Of a DNA stretch of 31,913 bases, positions 31,807-31,913 are shown piece after piece. The notes beneath the pieces are model-generated. The model was not told the DNA's origin. It ran no database searches and was given only the letters and a program-made list of their open reading frames with translations. Positions within the stretch are counted from its first letter, which is position 1, and each line of letters starts with the position of its first letter. The position numbers and the translations under genes were made by a program. Origin of the DNA: Lysobacterales bacterium. GTDB taxonomy: Bacteria; Pseudomonadota; Gammaproteobacteria; Xanthomonadales; SZUA-36. The stretch lies in the NCBI GenBank assembly GCA_021648045.1, contig JAKITM010000018.1, positions 1 through 31,913 on the forward strand, in the 5' to 3' direction.

Positions 31807-31913
31807 TCATAGCATAACCATTTGATTGGGATCCGCAACCCTGCCAGGAGGCGGGTCTCCTCGAAGCAAGGCCATCATATCCCTTTTTTCGAACAAGTTG
31901 AGCTGCAATAAGC
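31807..31913 (-). mobile_element. IS4-type transposase, C-terminal end (runs out of window)
   Basis: The last 34 codons on the minus strand read LLQLNLFEKRDMMALLRGDP then PPGRVADPNQMVML and stop. The LFEKRxxxxLLRGDPPP ending with a short Pro-rich, Leu-terminated tail matches my memory of IS4-family DDE transposase C-termini. The catalytic residues would lie outside the window. The sequence just left of it (GGAACACTAGTGTCC region, 31783-31797) may be the IS terminus, but the matching end is not available. Confidence 0.6.

Noticed and set aside
1..31913. CRISPR arrays, tRNA and rRNA genes
   Set aside because: No regularly spaced repeats and no tRNA-like cloverleaf or rRNA segments were seen on reading either strand.

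Overview
The window reads as chromosome of a marine-type gammaproteobacterium, probably near Cellvibrionales/Pseudomonadales. This rests on gene content and order: a KdsD/KdsC/LptCAB/RpoN/HPF/PtsN/RapZ cluster, an AmgK-MurU cell-wall recycling pair, a DUF2066/CDP-alcohol phosphatidyltransferase/AI-2E/Hda operon facing purMN, and MurA-IbaG. Most of the sequence (about 2.1-29.7 kb) is densely packed housekeeping DNA flanked by two accessory, decaying segments. No rRNA, tRNA or CRISPR array was seen.

Left edge (1-2.0 kb): a frameshifted 3' fragment of a DUF1244-type gene, an IS200-like/RAYT-type Y1 transposase, and a PadR regulator with operator half-sites over its promoter. The gene coupled to padR survives only as about 37 codons of a HAAS-like domain.

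2.1-9.9 kb: a nitrilase divergent from a BioA-like aminotransferase, a secreted M12-type metalloprotease, amgK-murU (MurNAc recycling to UDP-MurNAc) and a large lipoprotein of unknown function. 9.9-16.9 kb: short-form AMP nucleosidase, the hda operon, and purM-purN-DUF3108, where the DUF3108 signal peptide is read out of frame inside the purN tail. 17-28.7 kb: murA-ibaG on the minus strand facing a long plus-strand run (Ca/Na antiporter, kdsD, kdsC, lptC, lptA, lptB, rpoN, yajQ, hpf, ptsN, rapZ, mgtE). Compared with Escherichia coli, mlaFEDCB is missing between ibaG and the antiporter, yajQ sits between rpoN and hpf, and the NPr gene is missing after rapZ. An RpoS-type sigma factor without nlpD closes the core.

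Right edge (29.7-31.9 kb) is the most interesting part. On the minus strand it carries (i) a HigB/RelE-type toxin broken by an exact 28-bp tandem duplication, followed by an apparently intact antitoxin and a terminator; (ii) a compact operon of a 54-aa peptide with a bacteriocin-type double-glycine-like leader, a 52-aa single-span membrane protein (candidate immunity protein), and a frameshifted second leader peptide, each joined to the next by an ATGA overlap; (iii) two copies of a short repeat, one a complete 135-bp element with perfect 21-bp terminal inverted repeats; and (iv) truncated genes, including the C-terminus of an IS4-type transposase at the window end. The peptide genes are shorter than usual gene-calling cut-offs and would be easily missed.
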